Below are positions 12,035-27,000 of a DNA stretch of 64,000 bases, piece by piece. The first letter of the stretch is position 1; each line of letters starts with the position of its first letter. The DNA lies in the NCBI GenBank assembly GCA_037367405.1, contig JAZKJV010005547.1, positions 124,001-188,000 on the forward strand, read 5' to 3'. Below the pieces are notes generated by a model. The model was not told the origin of the DNA. It did not search any database and worked only from the letters and a program-made list of their open reading frames with translations. The position numbers were made by a program, and so were the translations under genes. The DNA is from Ottelia alismoides (Eukaryota > Streptophyta > Magnoliopsida > Alismatales > Hydrocharitaceae).

Positions 12035-15000
12035 GTGAGCGAATTTGGAGCCCCTTGATCTGATCTGATATGGTCTCATTATTCCTTCTGTTTTATTTTG
12101 GTTTCGATGTTTGAATGAGCGTAATTGGATGAAAATGTGTTATCATATTCTGATCTGTTTTGAAATACGAACACAAATGCTAAAATGTATTTACCATATT
12201 TTTAAATGCAGATCTACAACAGATGCAGATACATATAATAGCATAAATATTTTATAAATATTTTATACATTATTGTACATGTATATAATTACACAGACAT
12301 GAAATATATACGTCAAATGTATTTATTTCGTAACAATTATATTATATACAATGAAGAATATATTAAAATTTGTTAAATATAGTTACGACTTAAGTCTGCA
12401 TGTATATTTTATATTGAAGCAGATATATAGACATTGATACATGTATATTTACGGATATTAAATTGATATCCACAGCTGTATCTATTTTATAATGGTTAAG
12501 GATACAACTGTTGCAAGACAGACACGAAAAAGGATTATATATATAAATATAATACTATCCTTTTGCATCCCTAGTCTGAAATACATTAGATTGAATCTAC
12601 CGATAACCATCAAAAATGTTCAGGTTCAAATTTTAAAGTAGAAGACATTTACTCTTATAATCGTAATAAGTTATTTTTGAGTCTACAGTGGTACTAATGT
12701 TTTGGAGTGTGAGAGTAGTAAATATAGGTAGAATGATAGGTAAGAAAGGGGGTAGTCAACTCCGTAGGCTCATGCTATGCTTCCATAGCCGAGATGGACG
12801 CATCCACTCACTCGACGAGATGTAGATGTTGAGCAAAGAAGTGAGTTGGGGATCGTGAAAGGAAATGTCGGCTATCAGGCAGAGATGGGTATGAAATGCA
12901 AGAAGACATGTTAATGAATAGGAGAGCGTTAAGTTGTTTTTCTAGATTCAATATCTAAGCGGGGAAGTTGCGGATTCTTGAGCCTATGTTTGAGCTTACA
13001 TTCCACATTTTGAAAGCGTTTCATTTCAACATTCATGACATTTTCCATCACCATTGAAGATGATCTTGATGGGATATGAGTAAAATTATCCTTTCTTCCT
13101 TTTCCTTCCATTCATTTGCACAACTACATAAAAAAAACTACACTTTTCCCATGTTCCTGACCTGTCCATCTACACATGAGCTTAGACATGTGAAGTATTG
13201 ACTATTGTGTGCACATATAATGACAAACTGACATATTGAGTAACATATCACAAGTCTGCTACCAAGAAAATCTAACATGCAGGGAAATATCAAATCAACA
13301 TTGTTGATAGTTCTTTTATTTTGTTCTGTTTTATGTATTTTATTTTTTTTCTTTCTGTCTCTATTATGTAATTTGCTTAACAAGGTTTCTCATCTCTTTA
13401 TATAAGAGAACCCTAGGGCCATATGAATAAATGATTCATCATTTTTTATTCACATAATATCAGAGCGACGATCCTAGACCGGTGTTCTTGTATCCCCACG
13501 TCCTGGACCAACCCGCCGCCCATCACACCTTGCGCACGGTGTCGTCACCACCAATTGCGCAACCCCCAGTACCGTCACCCCTAACCACACGTGCAACCTC
13601 TTCTTTCCTCGTCGCACCATCGCGCGCACCCTCACCTTGCCGTGCCACCTCTCGCATACGGCTCCTGTGTCCGCCGTGGTTGCCGCCAACAACAACTAGT
13701 GCCATTGCAGGCTACCGCAGCTGCCACCAGCGGCATCGGGTTGCAACGACCATCCCAATCGCTGCCTAGGATTTCTGTTATTATCTCCTATCTTCCCTCG
13801 ATGATTTCTCGGCATCCGAGGACAGTTTGTGGTCTGATTTTGGCCGAAAAGAGTGATTTTAGACCATCACCCCAACGACCCTAGCGCAAACCCGAAATCA
13901 ACGGGAACGGTTGTGGCATGAGTCTGCACACACAATCGATTCCGTATATGTTCGTGCAAACACGTTTGCTTTTGTCTATTCTCTATAGCTCTAGTCTTCG
14001 TCTCTTTTCAGTACCATGTTAGAGGACAATGTCGACATCCCATCTTCGGACACTTCAAAGGTTCGACGCCCATTGTCAAGATGGATGTGATCGACGACGA
14101 GTTGTCGGCCATGCAGTTCATGAGCCTTATACGGTGCAACGGGAAGAAGCACAGTCTGACACAAGAGGAGTCGATTGACAAGACTGGGGCTAATGTCTCT
14201 TGGGAGGCAGATGGCACATATGTGCGTGTTTGTCTATCCGGTACCTTGGTTGTGGAGATAGCCAATGACATCTTACATCAGTCCACAACCAAGGCGATGT
14301 ATGCCATTCTTGCTTCCGCATACTCTCAGGCGAGGAATGAGATGAAGTTACTACAACTTCGACATGAGATCTTCACAATCAAGCAGAATGACAACCCATT
14401 TCACACCTTATACACTTCTCTCAGGGGCATGTTTGAGAAGCTCCACAGCTTCATGCCTCTTGCAACGACACCAGAGCAACATAAGGCATACATGAATATC
14501 GCCATGGTTGGTATCTTTTTGGGAACTTTTGATCCTGAGTAGGATGTCGCAAAGTCTCTGTTACTTGCGGATGCTACCATCCCATGGAGGAAGCATATGT
14601 AGACGCAGTAGGATCACAATTCCTTCGTTAGCATCCTCTCAGATCTCCTGGATGATGATTGAATCTCACGATAGAGGAGGATCTTCACTGTTCAGAGGAT
14701 GAGGTACCCGTGGTAGACGATCGGTTCGTTCACATCAGCCATGCACTTATTGTCACTGCTCTGATCACTCCGAGGACACATACTATTTTAAGCATGGCTT
14801 TCCAGCATCTGCCCGTGTTGCTGAACATGTTTAGACTCTTGCGGCTCCTGTCACTGCTTATGATCATAGATTCGATGAGCGTGTCTCCCATCTGAGGGAG
14901 ATCATGCCCCCACTTCCAGATCTTCTAATGCTCCATCGGGCTCATCCGACTTCGCTGCCTTCACATTTGTCAGTATCAGGTAGAGCTTATGCCCTTACCA

Positions 15001-18000
15001 CTTGTCACAGTGTAGATCTCTTGGAGTGGATCATGGATTCAGGTGCTAATCATCACATATGTGGAGACATAGCTCAGTTCACTTCCTAAAGAACTGTTCG
15101 GCCTGACAGAACAATGGTTATTGCTGATGGGGCATATTCTCCTGTTACAGGACATGGGGAGAGTCGACTGACATAGTCCGTGTACCTGCAGAATGTTCTT
15201 CATGCTCTTGATTTTTTTAATTATTTTATTATCTATTAGTCAAATCACCAAGGATCTACATTATCATGCTATCTTTGATTCTTCTTCTCTTGAGTTTTGG
15301 GATATACTTACGGGCAGAGTGTCTGGATGTGGCCGTAAGCAACAAGTATCTATAGACTGGTCCAATCATCATATGCTAGTGCTTCTTCCATTCCCACTAG
15401 GTCAGTCTCCTCCCCCTACATATGACATCTTCAGTTCGGTCATCTTCCTCTGTAGAAGCTGTGTAGAGTCCTGCCTCAGATTCCATCCAGATGTACTTTC
15501 CAGTACGATGCTTTCCAGTTTCGGAAGCATCACCGTTCTAGTTATCACGGTCGTTAGAGTCGTAGTAGTAGTTTTTTATTTGAGTTGGTACATTTTGATA
15601 TATGGGGTCCCAGTCGTATCCTTGACCATCAGGAGCATATGTTTTATCTTGTAGTGGTCGATGATTACTCCAGATTATCATGAGTTTTTCTTTTAAAATC
15701 AAGTCTGAGGTTGGGTTTGTTATTCAATCTTATATTATGAAATAAAGTATATTTTTCTACTACGATTAAGTATGTTTGTTCTGATAATTCTTTGGAGTTT
15801 TGTCTACTTAGTTATCCCGGTTCTTTAGGTCTCATGGCATTATACGTCAGACGTCTTGCCCTTACACTTCTCAGCATGATGGTGTTGCAGAATGCAAACA
15901 CTGTCATCTTCTTGATGTGACCAGACCTCTTCTCATGAGAGTCGTGCTCCCCACTCCTTTTGGGGGGATGCTGTTTTTACTTGCTTGTTACTTGTTCAAC
16001 CAGATGTCGTCCTCTATGTTAGGAGAAAAAAGTCTCTTTTTCGATTGCATTTTCCGATAAGGATTTTTTCTCCCTAACACCTCGTGTCTTTGATTCAATG
16101 GTTTTTGTGCACTATCTAACCCCGGGTTGTGACAAGCCTTCGCAAGAGCTGTCAAATTTGTCTTTATGGGATGCTCTTAGACCAAGAAATGGCATCATTG
16201 CTTTGATTTGGTTAGACATGAGTACTTTCTTTGAGTCGGTTATATACTTTACTCCTACAAGTGACAATATAACCGCTTTTGAGACTGGTGATGAGGTTTA
16301 CATATCCCCTCCTACTTCACTACCACCTTCTCCTGTGGTCCCTCCTACGCCACCACCACCTCCACCAGTTCTAGCACCTTCATCTTCTACTCTAGTTGCT
16401 TCTTTGCCCCTACCATCGAGTATGCTGGTTCAATTTTTGCCACATTGTTACATTCACACGAGCCTTCTCCATCATCCAGCAACCCCAGGTATGTTTTGAA
16501 CACTTTATTTCTACTGATGGCGCTGGTGATTTGCCTATACAGGGACGAGGAGGTACCTTTAAAGGAGGCTACTTTACTGGTTACTGAGGATATCCATGAC
16601 CCTGACGTGCCCATCGCTCTTCGGAAGCGGAGGCGTATGTGTGCGACTTATCATCTCGCTGCTCATGTTACCTTGGAGCGTATTTCAGAGGGTTTCAAGA
16701 GGTTTGCTTCATGTATATCAGCTATATAGATCCCAAGGACATACTAGGAGGCTATGCGCGGCAATCACTAGTATTTATCTATGGAAGAGGTGATTGTCGC
16801 GCTACAATCGCACAACACATGGAGCCTGGTCACTGCCCGATAGGGCTTATGTGGTCGCAAATGAGTTTATTGTAAAGCACCAGCAGATGGCACTGTTGAT
16901 TGCTACAAGACTTGGCTTATAGCTTATGGGTTCACCCAGACTTATGGGGGTTGTTAGACTTGTAAGCTTTTGATGATATGTTAATGCAATAAAAGTTATT
17001 GTGTTTTCATGTCATCTGAAATGAATGTTATCAATGCACTTAATCATAGGTCCTTTTGTACAAATATGGTTATGTACCATAGTCATATTGAATACCATGC
17101 AGTTGAGAGGACAGAACTGGCATTATCATGTGATATTCAATAATGGTCTCCAGTCTAAGAAAGAGATGACAATCTTTCTCTAAAGATTAATTTACGATCA
17201 ACTTCTTGATGCATGTCTCATATGAATAGAGAATCGGAGGTAGTCGAATAATTAAGTCAAAGAGTTGACTTGATGAGGTCGAGATAAACTAAGACCTGAA
17301 TCGTAACAGTCACGATCAGGTACACATCCTTTGACCAGCGACAGATATAATATGTCTGAATGTGCATATTAGACAGACCATTAGATTGAAGATGTGCCAC
17401 CTAACCAAAGTCCATATACCGGTGTGATGGTATGTACATGAGGATATATGAGATGTATGATCTCTCAAAGGGATCATACGTGTTCATACTTGATGAACAG
17501 GGAGACGGATCTCACTCATGAAATATTTTTGGGTCATATATAATTCCATGGATGATCGTTTTGTTTATGAAATAAGACATGAATTCGAGATATTAATATA
17601 TGCTTTTAGGAAGTATATGATTAATATTGTCGCTCAATTATCAATTGAGAAATCAACTGGCATACCCCGGAGGAGACAATCAAACTATGGTTTGAACTTC
17701 GAGTGTATCAAAGTCTTCCAATATGAAGGACGATGGAGTATTGGAGATACTCTGGGTTAAAGCTATCTTAATAAATCATCTATCATGACACTTCCATTCT
17801 GATGGAGTGATGAACTCGGATGAGTTTTAGTGACTCCACTTCATCGCTTAATGATGTGAGAATTGATTGGATTGAGTCTCATGTTATTAGATTCAATTCC
17901 AATTTCAATGTCTGAATGTTGGAAATAGAAATGGAAATGAAGGGAAACTCACTTCTAGAGCTCATTTCTAAGCACCAAAAGGTTTGTACAATGAGTAGAA

Positions 18001-21000
18001 ATGAAGATAGAAGTTGAGTACATCACTCTAATCATTTGTTAAGCTCTTAGAGTGTAATGCATTTCATTGAGCTCCCATAGAGTGAATCATTTCAGCTCAA
18101 GCTCAACATTTGTGAGTGACACATTTCACCAAAAGTAGTCTAAACCCTGAAATTCGATAGTTATCCAAATTTCAAATCAGTATACGTGGATAGTATGATC
18201 TCTCTGATATTATCTTCAAGTATCCGCGATAACTACTCACAAGTCCTAATTGGATTATGAATTATAATTAATGATGTCAATATTTTGATTAATAATTGTT
18301 ATCATCATAGATGTGTGTATCTAGGATTTGTATATATGATTCACATTATTTAATCAATATGAATATTGATTCATAATAATTAATATATATATATATATAT
18401 ATATAAGAGGATGGGGAGCTTGCACCAAGGTGCATGTAACTTTACATGCATCGACGCTTATATCTTCCACATTTTTTTACTGTTTTGAAAAATACCACCT
18501 TGTATATTCATCCATATATCCCTCCAATATGTCATTCGAATTTCGTCAGAAACAGAGACTCCTATGACCTCCATCCAGAACAGGTAATTTTTACGGTCTT
18601 AGAATTGCTGTAATCGACCTGCTCTGGATGGAGGTCATAGGAGTCTCTATTTTTGACGAAATTCGAATGACGTATTGGAGGGATATATGAATGAATATAC
18701 ATGGTGGTATTTTTCAAAAAAGTACAAAAATGTGGAAGATATAAGTGCCGGTGCATGTAAAGTTACATGCACCTTGGTGCAAGCTCCCCATCCTCTATAT
18801 ATAAATAACATAGGACATGTATGATAAGGCTTTATCTTGTGTAAGGACCCCGTCTGGGAAGACTGACTATTTTGACATCAACGTTGGTTTACATCAAGAT
18901 TCAACTTTGAATCTATTTCTTTGATTATGGACGAGTTGACAAGTCACATTCAGGATGAGTTACCTTGGTGTATGTTATTTGCTGATGATATTGTGTTGAT
19001 TGACGAAACTAGAGATGGAGTAAATGAGAAGCTTGAGGTCTGGAGACATGCATTGGAGACTAAAGGATTTCGTATAAGTAAGGATAAGACAGAATATATG
19101 GAGTGCACCTTTGATGGAAGCAATGGTGAAGGAATTGAGGTGAAGCTTGGTGACAATAACATTCGGAAGAGAGATTCTTTTAGATATCTGGGATCTATTT
19201 TGCAAAAGGATGGGGGAACTGATGGAGATGTTACTAATAGAATAAATGCAGGTTGGCTAAAGTGGAGAGGAGCTTCTGCTGTTCTCTATGATAAGAAAAT
19301 TCCTTTAAAAATTAAAGGAAAGTTTTACAAAGCAGTCGTGAGACTTGCTATGCTCTATGGATCTGAATGTTGGCCTGTGAACCATAAATATGTGCAGAGA
19401 ATGGCTGTAGCAGAAATGAAAATGCTAAGGTGGAGGCTTTATCTTGTGTAAGGACCCCGTCTGAGAAGACTGACTATTTTGACATCAGCATTGGTTTACA
19501 TCAAGGTTCAGCTTTGAATCTATTTCTTTGATTATGAACGAGTTGACAAGTCACATTCAGGATGAGTTACCTTGGTGTATGTTATTTGCTGATGATATTG
19601 TGTTGATTGACAAGACTAGAGATGGAGTAAATGAGAAGCTTGAGGTCTGGAGACATGCATTGGAGACTAAAGGATTTCGTATAAGTAGGGCTAAGACGGA
19701 ATATATGGAGTGCACCTTTGATGGAAGCAATTGTGAAGGAATTGAGGTGAAGATTGGTGACAATAACATTCGGAAGAGAGATTCTTTTAAATATCTGGGA
19801 TCTATTTTGCAAAAGGATGGGAAAACTGATGGAGATGTTACTAATAGAATAAATGCAGGCTGGCTAAAGTGGAGAGGAGCTTCTGCTGTTCTCTGTGATA
19901 AGAAAATTCCTTTAAAAATTAAAAGAAAGTTTTACAAAGCAACCGTGAGACTTGCTATGCTCTATGGATCTGAATGTTGGCCTGTGAACCATAGATATGT
20001 GCAGAGAATGGCTGTAGCAGAAATGAAAATGCTAAGGTGAATGTGTGGACACACACACACACGTAAAGATCGGATTCAGAATGATGCAATTAGAAAGAAA
20101 GTTGGTGTAGCTTCGATCAAAGATAAGATGCGAGAAAACCGCTTAAGATGGTTTGGTCATTTACAAAGAAGATCAACGGATGCACCCGTTAGGACTTAGG
20201 AGATGCGAGTGTTGGGATGTTGAGCCGGCTAAGAGAGGGCGATGACGACCCAAGAAGTGTTGGAAAGAGACTATACGAAGGGATCTTAGTTTTTTGGATA
20301 TAAGCCCGAGATTGACCCAATATAGATCTGAATGGAGGCGAAGAATCCATGTAGCCGACCCTACTTAATTATGGGAAAAGGCTTTGTTGTTGTTGTATAT
20401 GAATATGATTCTTATATCATTACAAGGTATATGATTCACATTGTAAATTAAATGTAAATTGGATTTACATTTTGGGTTTATGAGTAAGATTCATAATTTA
20501 TGAGGTAGCTCTCATAAAATATCAAATTATAACTTTCATAATTAAATCATGATAATGGAATGATAATTAAGAGATTGTGACAAGTATAGGACAAGGTGGA
20601 CGTCCGATGTAGGCTCTACATGGGCATCCGCCATAGATTTCTAATATGATCAGGGGTTCCTATTTTTTGGTTATCTCTTATTTTATTTTTGATGATAATT
20701 AATAGGACAGAAAAAACTCCTATTTCTCGAAGGCAAAGGAATCATCCCTTGCCTTTAGATCATCATCCAAAGGCTTGCATGGCGGACGTCCCCTTTAGGA
20801 GTAGGACTCCTAGGGATACCCCCTCTTGCGTATAAGAGAGGGCTTGGCCTCTCCCTTGTGAGCATGATTTATTCTACCAATTCCTCATTATATTGAGAGT
20901 TTAAAGAGAAAGAGAATAGAGGGTTGAGAACTCTTTCTTGACCGTCCCCTCTTTCTTCCATAGATTCGTACACATCCACTGTATTACCTCCGCCATCTCC

Positions 21001-24000
21001 ACATTAGTTCATCCCTTCGCGAGAGAAGAAATCCTTCATCTTCGTGCTTCTCATACGTGAAGAAATACTCGATTTTGTGCGATGAAATCAAGAGACATAG
21101 AACATCTCGATCTTCACTTGACACGTACAACTTCAAGAAGAAGTTGATATTGAAGTTCTTGGGAAGCTATGCGAGTCATTTTTGCACCTGCGAGAGAAGA
21201 GTCGTGGGGTCAGACTCAATACGGGAGGCCTCTTCATCAGAAACTCACTCTTTAATAGGTAACCCTAATACTCCTATGGCTTTGCGAAGCAGTTTGGAAA
21301 TTGTTTCCTATACCATATGGTTTCGCAAATTAATTTTTGTTATGCTTGTATTGGAGTTCATACGATGAACTCTACTTGTTTGCTATTTTTTTGCGTTTTC
21401 GTGATGCAAAGTTATGAACTCTTTCAATTGGTACTAGAGCCATCGTTGAAAGGATTCAGATTGCATCTGGGTCCAATGAACAAGCAGCCATATTTTCCTG
21501 ATTGTCGATTATATTGTTTTTGCGACTGCTTTGATATTTTGAATGATTCAATAATATATGATGTTGCTTATGTTCTCTCCTGTTTAGAACATATTTTTCT
21601 TGATATATATAATGTCTAGATGGTCTGGACTCATGTCCAAAAGACTCACTAAAAGTTGGTGACGATCGAGAGAAGATTCAGGCGTCGAATGCAATTGTAG
21701 ACTCCGATTTCGATCAACGACCGTAACTAGAAAATATTGAATTTTTTTGGTACTAATTTTTGAGTCATATCATATAATAAAATACTAATTAATAAGTTAT
21801 TAATCAAGTTCCCAATCAGTGCGAAAAAAATTCACGCGATTCTAATCGTACAACCTTGAGAAATTGAATTTTTCCATAGGCAGAGTTTGAAGAGGACTCG
21901 ATCGTTACAATGATTTATTTCTCCTATTTTTTGACTCAAAATAGATGAGAATATATATGATATTTTTAAACCAGGAGTTGAACTTAATATTTTGGAAATA
22001 TTTGAAGCTACAATGAGTTTTAAGTCCAAGTTGAATAATGCCTTACAATTTGAAGCGCGGTGGTCGCGACTTGCGAAATTTGGAATCCGAAATCATTGAA
22101 CGCTTGCTTGGATATATGCAATAAATTAGTTAGTCTATTTATTTCATATATTCTTTGTTTATGCAGTTGATTTATTGAGAATCAATTAGCAATTGAGAAT
22201 CGACTTAATCGATTGGTTGCAATGAAATCCTTTCATATTTAGTCGAAATAAAGATCGATTGGATGATTAAAGCTTGGATTGATGTGGTGGTTAACTAACT
22301 AGCACCTCAACATGGTTAATGAAGCGCTCCCACCCTTCATTCAGCATGACCTGGCCGAAGAGATCTTGAGAAAGATTGAATATGAGTAGGTGATATTGTA
22401 ATCTTCTAAAAACTAAAGAGGGCTATCTATGTCCTTAAATAAAGTCCAAGAGCATGGTTCTAGAAGCTCTTGAACTTAATAGAGCAGCAAGGCTTCACGA
22501 GATCGACTACAGACCATTCACTGTTTGTTCAGGGACTCAGAGGTATCGCTGTTATACTGATTTATGTTGATGGTATCATTGTTACAGGAGATGATGTGCA
22601 TGGTATTTATGCGGCCAAGGAGTTCCTTGGACAACAGTTTGTCACCAAGGACCTTGACGAGTTACATTACTTTATAGGGCTTGAGTTCGCCAGGAACCAA
22701 CATGGTCTTGTGATGACCCATAGGAAGTATGTTACTGATCTCCTCTCAGAGACAAACATGATAGATTGTAGACCTACCACTACTTCCATGGACCCCAGCA
22801 TGGAGCTATATGATGATGATATCGAGGATGTAGACAAGAGACGATGCATGGAGCTATTTGGGAAGCTCTTCTATGTGACCATCACTAGGCCATCCATCTC
22901 TTTTGTCATGATCAGAGTTATTCAGTTTATGGAGCAACCGAGACATGTACATTATGGGGGCAATTCACATGATTCTGAGGTATCTGAAGTCCTCTACAGG
23001 TACTGGATTGCTCTTTAGCAGAGGGACATTCCTAGCCATCACGACATGTGCAGATGCAGATTATGCAGGATGCTCTAAGGAGAGGAAATCTATATCCAGC
23101 TTCATGTGTTCATTGAGAGCTCTTTAGTGTCATGTAAGAACAAGAAGCATATTGTATCTGCTAGATCTAGTGTAGAGTCAGAGTATAAAGCCATGGCATA
23201 GGGGAGCACTGAGATAATGTGCGTCAGACTCGTTTTGAGTGACCTTGCTATTGAAGCACCTCTTCCCATGCATCAACAATGCGACAACCATGCAACTCTT
23301 TTCATTGCCAACAATCCTGTCTTCCATGAGAGGATCAAGCACATTGAGGTAAATTGTCACTGCACACGTGGCATGATTCAGAAGGCGGTTATCTCTACTT
23401 CCCACGTCAGCTCAGGGGAATTGACATCAGACGTTTTTACGAAGGCCCTAGCCAGAGGGTCATTTCAGAGATGTTCCAAGCTGAGCATGATTGACATATA
23501 TGCTCCATCTTGAGGGGAGTGTCGAAAGTTATTTTATCTTGTCCTGGTTTATGTTTTATGTTTTCTTTCTGTCTCTATTATGTAATTTGCCCAACATGGT
23601 TTCTCCTCTCTATATAAAAGAACCCTATGGTCAGATACGGAGATATTGGAGACATTCATTGGAGACTAAAGGTTTTCGTATAAGTAGGGCTAAGACGGAA
23701 TATATGGAATGCACCTTTGATGGAAGCAATGGTGAAGGAATCGAGGTGAAGATTGGTGACGATAACATTCAGAAGAGAGATTCTTTTAGATATCTGGGAT
23801 CTATTTTACAACATGATGGGGAAATTGATGGAGATGTTACTAATAGAATAAATGCAGGCTGGCTAAAGTGGAGAGGAGCCTCCGCTGTTCTCTGTGATAA
23901 GAAAATTCCTTTAAAAATTAAAGGAAAGTTTTACAAAGCAGCCGTGAGACCTGCTATGCTTTATGGATCTGAATGTTGGCCTGTGAACCATAGACATGTG

Positions 24001-27000
24001 CAGAGAATGGCTATAGAAGAAATGAAAATGCTAAGATGGATGTGTGGACATACACGTAAAGATCGGATTCGAAATGATGCAATCAGAAAAAAAGTTTGTG
24101 TAGCTCCGATCGAGGATAAGATGCGAGAAAACCGCTTAAGATGGTTTGGTCATTTGCAAAGAAGGTCAGCTGATGCACCGGTTAGGAGATGCGAGTGTTG
24201 GGATGTTGAGCCGGCTAAGAGAGGGCGAGGACGGCCCAAGAAGTGTTGGAAAGAGACTATACGAAGGGATCTTAGTTTTTTGGATATAAGCCCGAGATTG
24301 ACCCAAGATAGATCTGAATGGAGGCGAAGAATCCATGTAGCCGACCCTACTTAATTGTGGGAAAAGGCTTTGTTGTTGTTGTTGTTGTTGTTGTTAGATG
24401 AGGACTGAACACTCTGGGTAGGTGGTCACCCATAATATCTACTAGTCAAACAATTATAAGTACAAAAACCAAGAATCGAATATAAAATTAGCATGAGCCA
24501 CGATGGTTTCCCTACAAAACCACTGATTATGAAAAATCTACCCGTTCCTGGCTGGTCAGAGCACCGACAAAAAAGGAACAGCCTTGCTCTCTTTCTGGTA
24601 AATCATGCCAATTTGCATTTGAATTTGTGGTCTCATTCAATACATTTGCACTCTTTTGCAATGTAGTTGAAAATCCCTGTTTTATCCCAACTAAAGCTGG
24701 ACCAAAAGAATCTCATTAAATTCTCCATTCTCCACTGCACCCCCTCCCCCCTGAGTAATCTGTGTAAACAAACATAATACGGGGATGACCGAGAGAAACA
24801 TATTTTAGGAGCACGAGCCTAATTCTGAGATTAAAGTCCCGCCTTCCAACCAGGCCCCTCTTACATGGGGAACGATGTTGAGAATGATCATCACAATGTT
24901 GAGAATATTAATTCTGGTTAGGCAGATCAACATGGGGGAAGATGGCTACATTGCATAGACGTACATTGCATAAATTAAAACAGTGAATCGGGGAATGACA
25001 AAAATGTGAAGTACAATTATTTTTACTCTGGACTCCAAAGGCGACTCCAAAGGCGATGAGGAAGGCGACTCCAAGGGCGTCGGGGAAGGCGATCGTGCAC
25101 TACGCTCCTACCGAGAGGGACAAAGGGAAGGGCTGCGCTTCATCCTCACAGGAAGTTAGCCCACAGTTCGTGGCTGCCGAAGGGGAGGAGAAGCTTCTGA
25201 AGGATCCAACTTGGGTGGCGGTCACTCACAAGAAGCTTGGTCGCACATGCTGGCGATGTGGGGTAAAGGGTCATTTGGCTTCGGTCTGTGCGGCAAGGCC
25301 TCGCTGCTTTGCTTGCGGTGGCCTTGGTCACAAGCAAGCGGGGTGTGGTGCTCTTCATCGGGGGCCTGTCGGTTTCTCTCTCGGTGGCCATCCACCTCGA
25401 GGGAAGGATGCGGATACGGGGAGGCTGCATGCAGATCGTTTTGCCTCGACCTCTGCCTCAAGGTCCTTCGCGCAGGTGGTTGCGGGGAGAGGGCCGCGCT
25501 CTTCGACGGAGAGTCATGGATTTCACACCCTTGCTGCTCCCTCATCAAGGGTGCAGCTCGAAGCTGGGAGGGTGGTGGGTGTTTCTGGGAGCGCCTCAGT
25601 GGAAGGGGTGGGGGGAACGGGGGGTGCAACTCACTCGGAAGGGGGGGCTGCTTTGGCGCGCAATGGGCGGGTGCTGGTAGGGGTCTTCCTCGACCGGTGC
25701 CTCTCCGTGGAGGAGGTGGGCATCACTCTTCTTGAGCTGCTGGGGACGAGCTTCTCGGGAGACCTGTTCATGATGGGTTCGAAAAGATGCGGCGTTAGAG
25801 GTCTTCGTGGGGACCAGCGTTCTCGTTTGCTCCGAGCAGGACCACATGGAGGGATCGTTTGGAGGGAGCTGCGCTTCGCAGACGGTGCATGCTCCAACCT
25901 GGAGGTTTGCGTGGCTGAGGTCAAGGGGGTGCCTTTCTTATCAAGATCAGTTCATTGCCTTCGGCGTCCTCTTAGAAGGTGGGGTGAGGTGCTGGCCGTT
26001 ACCAGCGATGGCCTAGCACCCGGAGATGATTCGACGACAACGAAGATCCTTATGGAGTGCAACAAGGAGTTCCTTGACAGGGCGGTAGGGCAGGTTTTCT
26101 TTGAAGTGTTAAATTTGGGAAGATTCTACTGTAGAGTTGAGTTCTCTGTGGTGCAGCCTCCGCCGCCTCCCTCACGGCCGGAGCGGCGGGTTCCGGTGGG
26201 GGAGACCGACAACAGCCTCGTTTCGTTTCCCGAGGAGTCGCAGCCGCGATGGAGGGTCGCTTCGTTTTTCTCGCCGCAGCGGGGAGCGTCTCTCGAGGGG
26301 GCGCCTTGCTTCGATGTTTACGTAAGGCCCTCTCCCCCTGCTATTATACGTGAAGGCCATCCCACTGCATGGCATCGTTGCTTGGTAGCCGCCCTCGGGA
26401 GTACGCGGGGGGACGTGGCAGGCGGTTGGGATGATGTGGAGGGTAGGTGCACGAGTTTTGATGCGGATTTGACATTATCGGTGGGGTCGGCAGCCTCTGC
26501 TTTTCGGATCTTCTCGCCTGGCGCTTCCATCCTTGGGCGTGCCGCTTCATCATCATTCGGAGTCATACGTCATTCGGTACATCGGGTTGCTGACGCAGGC
26601 CTCGTCCATTTCTCCAACGAGGATCCTTCCTTTCTCCCGGGTCGGGCGAGTGCTCCTTCGGATCCGGCCCCGGGTCGGGCGAGTGTTCCTTCGGACCCGG
26701 TCCACCCTATCCTCCCGTCTCCACAGCCGGATCCTATGTCTGCCCCGGGTCGGGCGGGGGCTTCTTCGGGTTCGGACCTCCCTCTGGTTTTTCTTCCGCA
26801 GCCGGTCCAGGGGGGCCTGCCCTTCTCATCAAGCTTGGTCCTCACACAACATTCAGACTCCTCCTTCGAACACCACCAGGGGTCTTCTGCGCTTCAGGCT
26901 GGGTCGGCGTCTTCTGCGCCGGAGACTGGGGCTTCGGCTGTGGTGGGGGGCTCTCATGGGCCTTCGACTACGGCGGGGGACTCGGAGTCCCTCGATGTCT

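Larger units (their letters stand above)
16952..22420 (+). mobile_element. Probable long-LTR retroelement piece inserted in copia B
   Basis: Copia B's RT is interrupted just after TQTYG by sequence starting TGTTAGACT (16952). At 21421-21440 the text reads ...CTCTTTCA followed by 'attggtactagagcc', which resembles an LTR end plus a tRNA-Met-type primer site. A TATA-like 'cgtataagagaggg' lies at about 20827-20840. I read 16952-21426 as one LTR of about 2.5 kb once its own insertions (18407-18795 and 18828-20396) are removed. About 1 kb of internal non-coding sequence follows. No second LTR or coding domain is seen, so this is a tentative LARD-like assignment. Confidence 0.4.
13302..23627 (+). 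mobile_element. Copia B: decayed Ty1/copia element, interrupted
   Basis: The 5' LTR is at 13302-13456, followed by a primer-binding-like 'tatcagagc' at about 13458-13466. Gag lies near 14040-14900, protease near 15040 and integrase near 15240-16000, with the beginning of RT up to about 16950. RT and RNase H resume at 22421 and run to a polypurine tract and 3' LTR at 23520. The middle (16952-22420) is foreign sequence, and the N-terminal RT around the breakpoint is lost. The 3' LTR stops short where an RTE fragment begins. Confidence 0.85.

Noticed and set aside
18383..18820. Foldback region considered as a microRNA gene
   Set aside because: Arms are far too long and symmetrical for a typical precursor and have transposon-like inverted ends; a MITE explains it better.
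18907..19451. RT with FADD considered as telomerase or a host group II-type RT
   Set aside because: The surrounding text ([19 protein letters not shown], 3' TTG tail) is that of RTE LINEs.
25222..26845. Several long antisense and alternate-frame ORFs over L1-B ORF1
   Set aside because: GC-rich shadow frames of the real ORF1; no recognised domains.
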